Source: CAWBOV01 sp963790525 (lineage in GTDB: Bacteria > Actinomycetota > Actinomycetes > Mycobacteriales > Jatrophihabitantaceae). From it: a stretch of 64,000 bases of DNA. The stretch covers positions 62,001-126,000 of the forward strand of contig CAWBOV010000004.1 in NCBI GenBank assembly GCA_963790525.1, read 5' to 3'. The position numbers and the translations under genes are program-made. The notes beneath the pieces are model-generated. The model was not told the origin of the DNA and ran no database searches. It saw nothing but the letters and a program-made list of their open reading frames with translations. Shown here one piece after another: positions 25,902-32,432 of the stretch; position 1 is the stretch's first letter; each line of letters starts with the position of its first letter.

Positions 25902-26663
25902 TCAGTATCCGATCCGTTGGGTGAAGCCGCCGTCGACGACCAGGTTCTGCCCGGTCACCCAGGAGGCCATCGGGCTGGCGAGGAAGGCCACCGCGGCGGC
26001 GACCTCCTCGGGCCGCCCGAACCGTCCGGAGGGCTGGCGCTTGAGGTTGAGCTCGAAGTAGTCGGGTTTGCCCTGCCGGATGCGGTCCCACGACCCGCCC
26101 TTGATGTAGATCGGCCCGGGGGAGACCGCGTTGGCGCGCACGCCGTGGATCGCCTCCTCCTTGGCCAGCTGGGACATGTAGTTGACCAGGGCCGCCTTGA
26201 GCGGGCCGTAGCTCAGGCCACCGCCGGGGTAGTTGTGGTATTCGACGGCCGTGATCGTGCCGAGCTGGACGATGGCGCCGCCGCTCTCGCGCAGGTACGG
26301 CAGCGAGGCGTCGACCATGGTGACCGACGACATCAGGTCGACCTCGAAGTTGCGCCGCCAGCCCTCGGGGGACTTCGGGATGCCGCCCAGGGCGCTGGCG
26401 TTGGGGACGATCACGTCGATCCCGCCCAGGCGCTCGGCCGATTCGGTGACCCACTCGGCCAGTGCCGCGTGATCGGACACGTCCACCGCGCGCCCGCTGA
26501 CCTGCTCGCCCAGCGCGGCGATCGCCGACTCTACACCCTCGGCGCCACGGGCGCAGATCGCGACCTGCATGCCTTCGGCGACCAGCCGCTCGACGATCGC
26601 GCGGCCGACGCCACGGCTGCCCCCGGTCACCAGTGCCCGCTTGCCCGTCAATCCGAGATCCAT
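25902..26663 (-). CDS. Short-chain dehydrogenase/reductase
   Basis: A 253-residue classical SDR. The cofactor motif is TGGSRGVGRAI, the active-site Tyr-Lys pair is YGPLK, and the C-terminus ends VTGQNLVVDGGF. The NNAG motif is VPNAS. The catalytic Ser normally found about 13 residues before Tyr appears to be Thr or Ala in LGTITAVEYHNYPGGG, an unusual active site with an extended loop. It is the first gene of the operon SDR-P450-FadE-FadE, starting 53 bp from a perfect palindrome shared with the divergent GntR gene. It may oxidise an alcohol formed by the P450; specificity is unknown. Confidence 0.88.
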   Translation of the reverse strand: MDLGLTGKRALVTGGSRGVGRAIVERLVAEGMQVAICARGAEGVESAIAALGEQVSGRAVDVSDHAALAEWVTESAERLGGIDVIVPNASALGGIPKSPEGWRRNFEVDLMSSVTMVDASLPYLRESGGAIVQLGTITAVEYHNYPGGGLSYGPLKAALVNYMSQLAKEEAIHGVRANAVSPGPIYIKGGSWDRIRQGKPDYFELNLKRQPSGRFGRPEEVAAAVAFLASPMASWVTGQNLVVDGGFTQRIGY

Positions 26664-26715
26664 GTGAGCTCCAGTCCTGGGGGCCGTCTTCCCTGACGGT
26701 CAATTGTATGTGATT

Positions 26716-26727
26716 ATTGGATCCAAT
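26716..26727 (+). promoter_or_regulatory. ATTGGATCCAAT palindrome between SDR operon and GntR gene
   Basis: A perfect 12-bp palindrome identical to the vanO operator recognised by Caulobacter VanR, also a FadR/FCD-type GntR protein, as I recall it. It lies 53 bp upstream of the SDR start and about 41-62 bp upstream of the possible GntR starts. A single copy is present. It is the probable binding site of the adjacent regulator controlling both directions. Confidence 0.7.
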
Positions 26728-26767
26728 CCTGGTGAGGTCAAGAGCGCCCGCCACGTAGAGCAGGACG

Positions 26768-27433
26768 GTGACTGAGATCATGAGGACCATGGACCACCTC
26801 GACATCCGCCGGAGCGCGGCCACCGCGGCAGTCGAGGCGCTGCGCACGCGGATCCTCACCGGCGTGCTCTCGCCCGGCGAGCAGATCCGCCAGGACGACA
26901 TGGCCGCCCAGGTGGGCGTCAGCCGGCTGCCGCTGCGCGAGGCGCTGCGCACGCTCAGCAGCCAGGGCCTGCTGACGCACCGCCCCAACCAGGGCTACTT
27001 CGTGACCAAGCTCAGCGGCACCGAACTCGATCAGATCCTGCAGCTGCTCGAGTTCCTCGAGACCTGCCTGCTCGCGACCGTGGAATGGCCCGGCGCGGAC
27101 GACCTGGCCGACCTGCGGGAGATCAATCTGGCCATGAGTCGCGCGGCTGCCGCTGCCGACGTCGACTCCCAGATGCAGCTCAACCGCGACTTCCACGCCG
27201 CGATCTACGCGATGTCGACGCAGCAGCTGTTCGCCCAGGAGGTGGATCGGCTCTCCTCGCTGGCCGAGCCGTACCTGCGGCTGCGCTTCACCGAGGCCGA
27301 CGCCGCCCGGACGGTGGTCGAGCACGCGGAGCTCATCGACGCGCTGGAGGCGCAGGACCGGTCGCGCTGCATCGCCATCCAGAACGAGCACCGCGTGCAC
27401 TTCTCCCACGCGCTGAGCCAGCTGCTCTCCTGA
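26768..27433 (+). CDS. GntR-family (FadR/FCD) transcriptional regulator
   Basis: About 220 residues: an N-terminal winged helix (ALRTRILTGVLSPGEQIRQDDMAAQVGVSRLPLREAL in blocks, then LSSQGLLTHRPNQGYFVTKL) and a C-terminal FCD ligand domain with metal-binding candidates in NRDFHAAIYAMS and VVEHAELIDAL. FCD members commonly bind carboxylates or acyl-type effectors and repress divergent catabolic genes. The GTG at 26768 is used; ATG codons at 26780 and 26789 are equally possible and would remove four or seven residues. The gene is divergent from the SDR-P450-FadE operon with the 26716 palindrome between them, so it likely represses that operon until its substrate appears. Confidence 0.88.
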   Translation: MTEIMRTMDHLDIRRSAATAAVEALRTRILTGVLSPGEQIRQDDMAAQVGVSRLPLREALRTLSSQGLLTHRPNQGYFVTKLSGTELDQILQLLEFLETCLLATVEWPGADDLADLREINLAMSRAAAAADVDSQMQLNRDFHAAIYAMSTQQLFAQEVDRLSSLAEPYLRLRFTEADAARTVVEHAELIDALEAQDRSRCIAIQNEHRVHFSHALSQLLS

Positions 27434-27444
27434 CGGCCCCGCAC

Positions 27445-27466
27445 GGGTGTGACGTTTTCGCACCCC
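27445..27466 (+). terminator. Imperfect hairpin after the GntR gene
   Basis: GGGTGTGAC and TTCGCACCC can pair at seven of nine positions across a short loop, 11 bp after the GntR stop. Confidence 0.35.
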
Positions 27467-27558
27467 GCGGCGCTGAACACTGTGAGGTGAACAGACACCC
27501 CAACCCGCTCTCCGCCCCTCGGCTGAGCAGGACCGAAGGTGTCGTCCTCTGAACCGCC

Positions 27559-27584
27559 GGGTCGGGTTGTGGTGTGCCCGACCC
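27559..27584 (+). terminator. 8-bp hairpin in the GntR-DUF6458 gap
   Basis: Perfect arms GGGTCGGG (27559-27566) and CCCGACCC (27577-27584) surround a 10-nt loop. It lies 45 bp before the small membrane protein gene and may terminate readthrough or structure its leader. The rest of the 195-bp gap shows no coding signal. Confidence 0.4.
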
Positions 27585-27628
27585 CGGGGCGGTAACGCTG
27601 CCGGGCTCCCCTGAAGTGAGGAGCGGTA

Positions 27629-27877
27629 ATGCGGATAGGCGCAAGCCTGGTGCTCATCGCGATCGGAGCAATCCTGAAGTTCGCGGTGACGAAGAAGGTC
27701 AACGGGGTGGATGTGCCCACTGTGGGCGTCATCCTCATGGTCATCGGCATCGTCGGACTGCTGATCACGCTGGTGCTCATGAACACGCGTCGGCGGACGG
27801 ACGTGATCCATCGTTCCGATGGCACGACCCTGCTCGCGCCCAACGACCCGGTCGACCCGGCCGGACCACGCTACTGA
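27629..27877 (+). CDS. Small two-helix membrane protein (DUF6458-like)
   Basis: An 82-residue protein with two hydrophobic helices (ASLVLIAIGAILKFAV and VGVILMVIGIVGLLITLVLM) and a short polar C-terminus containing RRRTDVIHRS. The helix-VNGVDVPTVG-helix layout is typical of a common actinobacterial small membrane family, which I believe is DUF6458; function unknown. AGGAG lies about 7 bp before the ATG at 27629. The next small membrane gene begins 49 bp downstream and a terminator follows both, so they form a two-gene unit. Confidence 0.75.
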   Translation: MRIGASLVLIAIGAILKFAVTKKVNGVDVPTVGVILMVIGIVGLLITLVLMNTRRRTDVIHRSDGTTLLAPNDPVDPAGPRY

Positions 27878-27926
27878 GCGCACCCGCGCACTCTCGGCGA
27901 TCCCTACCTACGTCAAGGAGTACCAC

Positions 27927-28082
27927 GTGATAATTCTCGGATTGATCCTGCTCATCATCGGCTTCGTCGCCGGTATCCCGATCCTCTGGACCCTGGGGAT
28001 CATCGTCCTGGTAATCGGCGCTGTGCTGGCGCTGGCCGGCTCGGTCGGTCGTGGCGTCGGGGGGCGCAGACACTATTACTGA
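27927..28082 (+). CDS. Small membrane protein (DUF6131-like)
   Basis: A 51-residue protein that is almost entirely hydrophobic: IILGLILLIIGFVAGIPILW, then IIVLVIGAVLALAG, ending GGRRHYY. The GIPILWTLGIIVLVIGAVL pattern and the RRHYY ending are those of a widely conserved actinobacterial family, DUF6131 as I recall. The GTG at 27927 is supported by AAGGAG about 8 bp upstream. It is co-directional with the preceding small membrane protein and followed directly by a strong terminator. Function is unknown. Confidence 0.72.
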   Translation: MIILGLILLIIGFVAGIPILWTLGIIVLVIGAVLALAGSVGRGVGGRRHYY

Positions 28083-28094
28083 TGGCGCGATGAG

Positions 28095-28126
28095 AAGGGC
28101 CCGGTCGATCCTCGGCCGGGCCCTTT
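28095..28126 (+). terminator. Rho-independent terminator
   Basis: Arms AAGGGCCCGG (28095-28104) and CCGGGCCCTT (28116-28125) with an 11-nt loop and a short T-run, 12 bp after the stop of the 51-residue membrane protein. Confidence 0.8.
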
Positions 28127-28199
28127 CCCGTGCATCCGATCCGTCCCGCGCGCGTGGCCGCGCTCGTCCTGACAGACTGCGCGTGGCGGTGTGGTCCGG

Positions 28200-28862
28200 A
28201 TGACAGAGGCGGTGACGATGAGCGCGGGCGGTGACGCGACGACGAGCCCCGTGGCCGCGCTCTCAGGGCTGCCGCCGAAGTCCCGCCGGGTGCGCAACAC
28301 GGCCACCGACCGCGGCGACCGGGCGCTGGCCGCCGCGGTGGCCCTCGCCGCCGCGGGGGACGAGGATGCCTTCACCACCGTCTACCGCCAGGTCCAGCCC
28401 GGCCTGCTGCGCTATCTCCGGGTCCTCGTCGGGTCGGACGCGGAGGACGTCGCGTCCGAGACCTGGGCGCACGTCTGCCGCGACCTGCACACCTTCCGAG
28501 GCGACGGCGACGGCTTCCGCGGATGGGTCGCGACCATCGGGCGGCACCGCGCGCTCGATCATCTCCGCGCCAGTGGGCGCCGCCCCGTGGACCCGGTCGC
28601 GCAGGAGAGGTTCCTGCCCCTGGCCGGCCCCGCGGACACCGAGGGCGCGGCGGTCGAGTCGATCTCCACGGCGGCCGCGCTGGCGATGATCCGTTCGCTG
28701 CCGCAGGAACAGGCCGAGGCCGTGATGCTCCGCGCGGTGCTGGGCCTCGACGCCGGGTCGGCCGGGCGCGTGCTGGGCAAACGGCCCGGTGCCGTGCGCA
28801 CGTCCGCGTACCGGGGACTCAAGGCGCTCGCGACGCTGCTGACCGAGGACGACCCGCGATGA
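28200..28862 (+). CDS. ECF-type RNA polymerase sigma factor
   Basis: A sigma-70 family factor of about 220 residues with region 2 (LLRYLRVLVGSDAEDVASETWAHVCRDLHTF, then FRGWVATIGRHRALDHLR) and region 4 (LPQEQAEAVMLRAVLGLDAG and GAVRTSAYRGLKAL). The N-terminal 40 residues are variable. Start codons at GTG 28191, ATG 28200 and ATG 28218 are all possible; none has a strong binding site. The stop overlaps the next gene (GATGA), whose product has a single membrane helix, so the pair looks like a sigma factor with a membrane-bound partner. The signal is unknown. The CarH-like MerR regulator lies 2 kb downstream. Confidence 0.88.
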   Translation: MTEAVTMSAGGDATTSPVAALSGLPPKSRRVRNTATDRGDRALAAAVALAAAGDEDAFTTVYRQVQPGLLRYLRVLVGSDAEDVASETWAHVCRDLHTFRGDGDGFRGWVATIGRHRALDHLRASGRRPVDPVAQERFLPLAGPADTEGAAVESISTAAALAMIRSLPQEQAEAVMLRAVLGLDAGSAGRVLGKRPGAVRTSAYRGLKALATLLTEDDPR

Positions 28863-29587
28863 GGTGGCTGACCCCGCGCTCCGGCCCGCATACCGCTGCC
28901 GACGGGCGCGACGGCACGGAGCTCTCGGCCGGGATCGTGCGCGCCGCGTCGGCTCCTGCCTCGGCGGCCGATCTCGCTGGAGAGGACGCCGCGCTGGCCC
29001 ACTTCCGGCAGGCTCAGGCCGCCCGCTCCGGGGAACGCCGCCCCGCCGCGCCGCGGACCCGGCGCTTCGCAACCCGCACCGTCGCCGCCGGGGCGGGCCT
29101 GGCGACCGCACTGGTCGGCGTGGCCGTGGCCGGGGCCGCCGGCGCGCTACCGGCGGACATCCAGCGACCGGCTCACACGTACCTGCATCTGCCGGCGCCG
29201 CCGCGGCAGCACACCGGCCGGCCGGCGCCGTCCCCGACGCCGCCCGCCACGCGCTCCTCCACGTCGACCGGGCCGTCGAGCGGATCGCCCACGGTAGGAT
29301 CGACGGGCTCGCCCACCGCCACGCCGACCGGGTCGCGCAGCGGCACACCCACCGCGTCCCCGACAGGATCGACCGTGCCGGCCACGCCGACCGGCCCCTC
29401 GGTGACGCCGTCGTCGAGCGTGACCGGGACCGGCTCCGCGCCGTCCCACGGCGTCACCACCGCTCCCGGGCACTCCGCGTCGGACAAGCCGAAGAAGCCC
29501 AAGAAGCCCAAAACCAAGACGACGAAGCACGCGACCACGGCACCGGCGGCCGCCGACGGTTCCCTGGAGGCGGGCGCATCGGGCTGA
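28859..29587 (+). CDS. Membrane-anchored low-complexity protein, possible anti-sigma partner
   Basis: A 242-residue protein with a cytoplasmic N-terminus (about 1-70), one hydrophobic helix (TVAAGAGLATALVGVAVAG, about 74-92) and an exported tail rich in Ser, Thr, Pro and Gly (about 110-210), ending in a basic KPKKPKKPKTKT stretch. The segment AGALPADIQRPAHTYLHLP after the helix resembles partners commonly coded beside actinobacterial ECF sigma factors. No zinc-binding anti-sigma motif (HxxxCxxC) is present, so the anti-sigma role is inferred from context alone. Its ATG overlaps the sigma-factor stop by 4 bp. Confidence 0.7.
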   Translation: MRWLTPRSGPHTAADGRDGTELSAGIVRAASAPASAADLAGEDAALAHFRQAQAARSGERRPAAPRTRRFATRTVAAGAGLATALVGVAVAGAAGALPADIQRPAHTYLHLPAPPRQHTGRPAPSPTPPATRSSTSTGPSSGSPTVGSTGSPTATPTGSRSGTPTASPTGSTVPATPTGPSVTPSSSVTGTGSAPSHGVTTAPGHSASDKPKKPKKPKTKTTKHATTAPAAADGSLEAGASG

Positions 29588-29609
29588 GCGACCGCCCGGC
29601 TCGTCCGCC

Positions 29610-30674
29610 TCAGGAGGCCTTGGCCCGCTCGTACTGAACCGGCCAGGCGAGCTCGGCGCCCAGCGCGCGGGCCGCCCGCTGCGGCCACGACGGCTCCCGC
29701 AGCAGCGCCCGTGCCAGGAAGACGGCGTCGGCGGCGCCGTCGGCCAGGATCTGCTCGGCCTGGACCGGTTCGGTGATGAGACCGACGGCCCCGACCGGCA
29801 ACCCGCTGCCGCCCTTGATCGCTCGAGCGAACGGGACCTGGTAGCCCGGGCCGGTCACGATGCGCTGGTCGGGGCTGTTGCCGCCGCTGGAGACGTCGAC
29901 GAGGTCGACGCCGTGCTCGGCCAGCGCTCGCGCCACGTCCACGGCGTCAGCGACCTCGAAGCCGCCGGCGACCCAGTCGGTGGCGCTGAGCCGGACGAAC
30001 AGCGGCAGCCGCTGCGGCCAGACCGCCCGGACCGCGTCCACGGTCTCCAGCAGCAACCGGCTGCGTCCCTCGAGGCTCCCGCCGTAGGCGTCCGAGCGGT
30101 GGTTGGACAGCGGGGAGAGGAACTGGTGCAGGAGGTACCCGTGCGCGGCATGGATCTCGATGACCTCGAAACCGGCGTCGGCGGCCCGCAGCGCCGCCGC
30201 GGCCCAGTGCCGTGTCAGCTCCGCCAGCTGGTCGGGCGTCAGTTCGCGCGGCGGCGGCCAGTCCCCGAAGCCCTCTGGAGAGGCGCCCACGGTCTGCCAG
30301 CCCCCGTCCTCCGGGGTGACGTGACCGCGGCCCACCCACGGCGCGGCGGTCGATGCCTTGCGTCCGGCGTGTGCCAGCTGGATGCCCGGGACCGCGCCCT
30401 GGGAGCGGACGAACGAGGTGATCCGGCGGTAGTCGGCGGCCTGCGCGTCGGACCAGATCCCCGCGTCGCTGGGGGAGATCCGGCCCTCCGGGACGACCGC
30501 CGTGGCCTCGGTCATGACCAGGCCGGCGCCGCCGCGGGCCAGCGCGCCCAGATGCACCAGGTGCCAGTCGGTGGGATGGCCGTCCACCGAGGAGTACTGG
30601 CACATCGGTGAGACCCACGCGCGGTTGTCGAACGTGACCTCGCGCAGGGTGAGTGGGCTGAACAGTCGGCTCAT
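29610..30674 (-). CDS. Old yellow enzyme, YqjM/NamA-type NADH:flavin oxidoreductase
   Basis: A 354-residue FMN enzyme that reduces activated C=C bonds with NAD(P)H. YqjM-class marks are the Cys in SPMCQYSS, GRISPSDAGIW, HAGRKAS, the catalytic His pair in EIHAAHGYLLHQFLSP and RSDAYGGSLEGRSRLLLE. Length is normal. The ATG at 30674 begins MSRLFSPLTL, the usual start. It is divergent from a CarH-like MerR regulator with a palindrome in the 89-bp gap. Old yellow enzymes are known members of light-induced LitR/CarH regulons in some bacteria, so regulation by the neighbour is plausible. Confidence 0.92.
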   Translation of the reverse strand: MSRLFSPLTLREVTFDNRAWVSPMCQYSSVDGHPTDWHLVHLGALARGGAGLVMTEATAVVPEGRISPSDAGIWSDAQAADYRRITSFVRSQGAVPGIQLAHAGRKASTAAPWVGRGHVTPEDGGWQTVGASPEGFGDWPPPRELTPDQLAELTRHWAAAALRAADAGFEVIEIHAAHGYLLHQFLSPLSNHRSDAYGGSLEGRSRLLLETVDAVRAVWPQRLPLFVRLSATDWVAGGFEVADAVDVARALAEHGVDLVDVSSGGNSPDQRIVTGPGYQVPFARAIKGGSGLPVGAVGLITEPVQAEQILADGAADAVFLARALLREPSWPQRAARALGAELAWPVQYERAKAS

Positions 30675-30724
30675 GTGAACCTGCAACGCCGGTCGGGGCG
30701 GCGAGCTTCCCCGATCGCGCCACA

Positions 30725-30736
30725 ACTTGTGCAAGT
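30725..30736 (+). promoter_or_regulatory. ACTTGTGCAAGT inverted repeat in the OYE-MerR promoter
   Basis: Perfect ACTTG-TG-CAAGT inverted repeat, 28 bp upstream of the MerR start and 51 bp upstream of the OYE start. A related copy (ACCTGTGCAAGT) lies at 32356-32367. Probable operator of the MerR-type regulator. Confidence 0.55.
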
Positions 30737-30763
30737 CGGCCCCGAGCGAGTCATGATGGATAC

Positions 30764-31726
30764 ATGGACTCCGCGCGTGACGACGAACGCCCCCTGGCCC
30801 CCCTCCTCGCGGTCGGGGCAGTCGCCGGGAGGCTGGGCGTCGCACCGGAGACGGTGCGCAGCTGGGAGCGGCGCTACGGCGTCGGACCTACGGGGCGCAC
30901 TCTCGGCGGCCACCGGCGCTACAACGACGAGGACCTCGCGGTCCTGTTCGCGATGCAGGACCTCGTCGGCGCAGGGGTGCGCCCCGCCGACGCTGCCCGG
31001 CAGGCGGTGAGCGCCGCGCCGGCCCGTCGCCCCGCCGGCCCGTCGCCCGGCCTGACGCGCGTGCCGCCCGCTGCCCGGCGTCCCGGCGGCCCGGGCGGAC
31101 GGACGCTGTCGATCCCCGATGCCGGCCCCCGGTTGCGCGGGCTGGCCAGGATCGTCAGCCGCCTCGACTCGGACGCGATCATGGGCAATCTGTCGGACCA
31201 TCTCGTCGAGCACGGTGTGCAGGAGACCTGGACCGAGCTGCTCCTGCCCCTGCTCACCGCGGTCGGCGCGCAGTGGTCACGGACCAACGCCAACGTCGAC
31301 GTCGAGCGGGTGCTCAGCGAGGCGGTGCTGGACGCGCTCCGGGCCTATCGCGTGTTCCTGCCGCGGCCGATGCCGGGCGCGCCGGTGCTGCTGGCGTGCA
31401 CCGGGGAGGACGAGCACACCATCACCCTGCACGCGGTGGCGGCGGGCCTGACGGAGCGGCGCATCCCGTTCCGGATGCTCGGAGCCCGGGTGCCGACCGA
31501 GGCGCTGGCTTCAGCGGCCAAGCGGACTGCTGCGCGCGGTGTCTTCCTCTGGCGTCAGGTGGCGGAACCGGCTGATGCGGGTGCGCTGTTCCCCGGCGCG
31601 CTGACCCGCAATTCGGCGCCGGTGGTCGTCGGTGGCCGCGGCTGGGACGGTGTCGAGCTGCCGCCCACCGCCACCCGCGCCTTCGACCTGGACGGAGCCC
31701 TCGAGCGCCTCTCCGCTGGGCAGTGA
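30764..31726 (+). CDS. CarH/LitR-like MerR regulator with cobalamin-type domain
   Basis: A 320-residue regulator. A MerR winged helix (about 13-80; VGAVAGRLGVAPETVRSWERRYG) is joined by a Pro/Ala-rich linker to a helical bundle plus Rossmann-like domain resembling the adenosylcobalamin part of CarH. The helix-bundle Wx9EH motif reads Wx9ER here (Trp171, Glu181, Arg182), and the axial-ligand region keeps a His (His218 in GEDEHTIT). CarH-type proteins repress in the dark and release DNA when light breaks cobalamin. The His-to-Arg change may alter cofactor handling. The gene is divergent from an old yellow enzyme. Its 3' end overlaps the tail of the convergent ANTAR gene by 216 bp. Confidence 0.85.
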   Translation: MDSARDDERPLAPLLAVGAVAGRLGVAPETVRSWERRYGVGPTGRTLGGHRRYNDEDLAVLFAMQDLVGAGVRPADAARQAVSAAPARRPAGPSPGLTRVPPAARRPGGPGGRTLSIPDAGPRLRGLARIVSRLDSDAIMGNLSDHLVEHGVQETWTELLLPLLTAVGAQWSRTNANVDVERVLSEAVLDALRAYRVFLPRPMPGAPVLLACTGEDEHTITLHAVAAGLTERRIPFRMLGARVPTEALASAAKRTAARGVFLWRQVAEPADAGALFPGALTRNSAPVVVGGRGWDGVELPPTATRAFDLDGALERLSAGQ

Positions 31727-32317
31727 GCCGGTGCTGACCACGTGGGCGGCGAGGTCGCGCAGCTTGCGGTTCAGCGCCTGGGACGTGGTGCGCAGGCGGG
31801 TGATCGCCTCGTCGGGGGAGCAGCCCGCCGTCGTCGCGAGGACCCCGACCGCGACTCCGATCTCGCGGTTCGTGGCCAGGGCCGCCTCGAGATTGGCGAC
31901 GGCCCGGTGCTGGGTGTCGCGGGCCTCGCTCAGCCGCCGCACGAGGCCGACGCCCTGCTCGACCAGCCGTCCCAGGAACGCCGCCTCGGCGTCGGTGTAG
32001 GGAGCCGTGCCGCTGCGGGAGCAGATGATGGCACCGAGGTATCTCGGCCCGGGGGCAGTGCCGGTGATGACCGCGGCGAGCTGCCTGCCCTCCGTCAGCG
32101 TCGGGGTGCCCTGGGCGAGCAGGCGGCAGGTGAGGTCGCTGGCCCGGGCCAGGGGCGCCGACCGGACCGACAGGTCCGCAGCGCTGACGTGCAGCTGGTA
32201 GGGCTCGGCGCCGTCCTCGATCAGCTCGACGGTGACGTCGTCGGCCATGAGCGGCACGCACAGGGGCAGGAGCGTCGCGAACGCCAGCGCCGGATCGGTG
32301 GTGTCAAGCACTGGCAT
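31511..32317 (-). CDS. GAF-ANTAR domain regulator
   Basis: A 268-residue protein with a GAF-like sensor part (about 1-125) and an ANTAR RNA-binding domain (about 130-185): LEAALATNREIGVAVGVLATTAGCSPDEAITRLRTTSQALNRKLRDLAAHVV in blocks. ANTAR proteins bind paired hexaloop hairpins and prevent termination of target transcripts. The roughly 80 residues after ANTAR are low-complexity and lie antisense to the MerR coding end, so the true stop may be earlier and the tail caused by a frame error. The ATG at 32317 is the first Met before the GAF part. A copy of the ACTTGTGCAAGT-like motif lies 39 bp upstream. Confidence 0.72.
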   Translation of the reverse strand: MPVLDTTDPALAFATLLPLCVPLMADDVTVELIEDGAEPYQLHVSAADLSVRSAPLARASDLTCRLLAQGTPTLTEGRQLAAVITGTAPGPRYLGAIICSRSGTAPYTDAEAAFLGRLVEQGVGLVRRLSEARDTQHRAVANLEAALATNREIGVAVGVLATTAGCSPDEAITRLRTTSQALNRKLRDLAAHVVSTGSLPSGEALEGSVQVEGAGGGGRQLDTVPAAATDDHRRRIAGQRAGEQRTRISRFRHLTPEEDTARSSPLGR

Positions 32318-32355
32318 TGCAGTGACGCTAGGGGCACCGTGATCCCGCGTCAAAA

Positions 32356-32367
32356 ACCTGTGCAAGT
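32356..32367 (+). promoter_or_regulatory. ACCTGTGCAAGT motif, second copy of the MerR-associated site
   Basis: Matches the 30725 palindrome at 11 of 12 bases, and flanking bases also agree (AA before, C after). It lies in the divergent gap between the ANTAR and alpha-glucosidase genes. Confidence 0.45.
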
Positions 32368-32432
32368 CCCCGAGGATGGCTGCCGATCCGGTTCCTGTCC
32401 GGGGCGGATGCGCCGGGGTGCATGCTGGTGCC

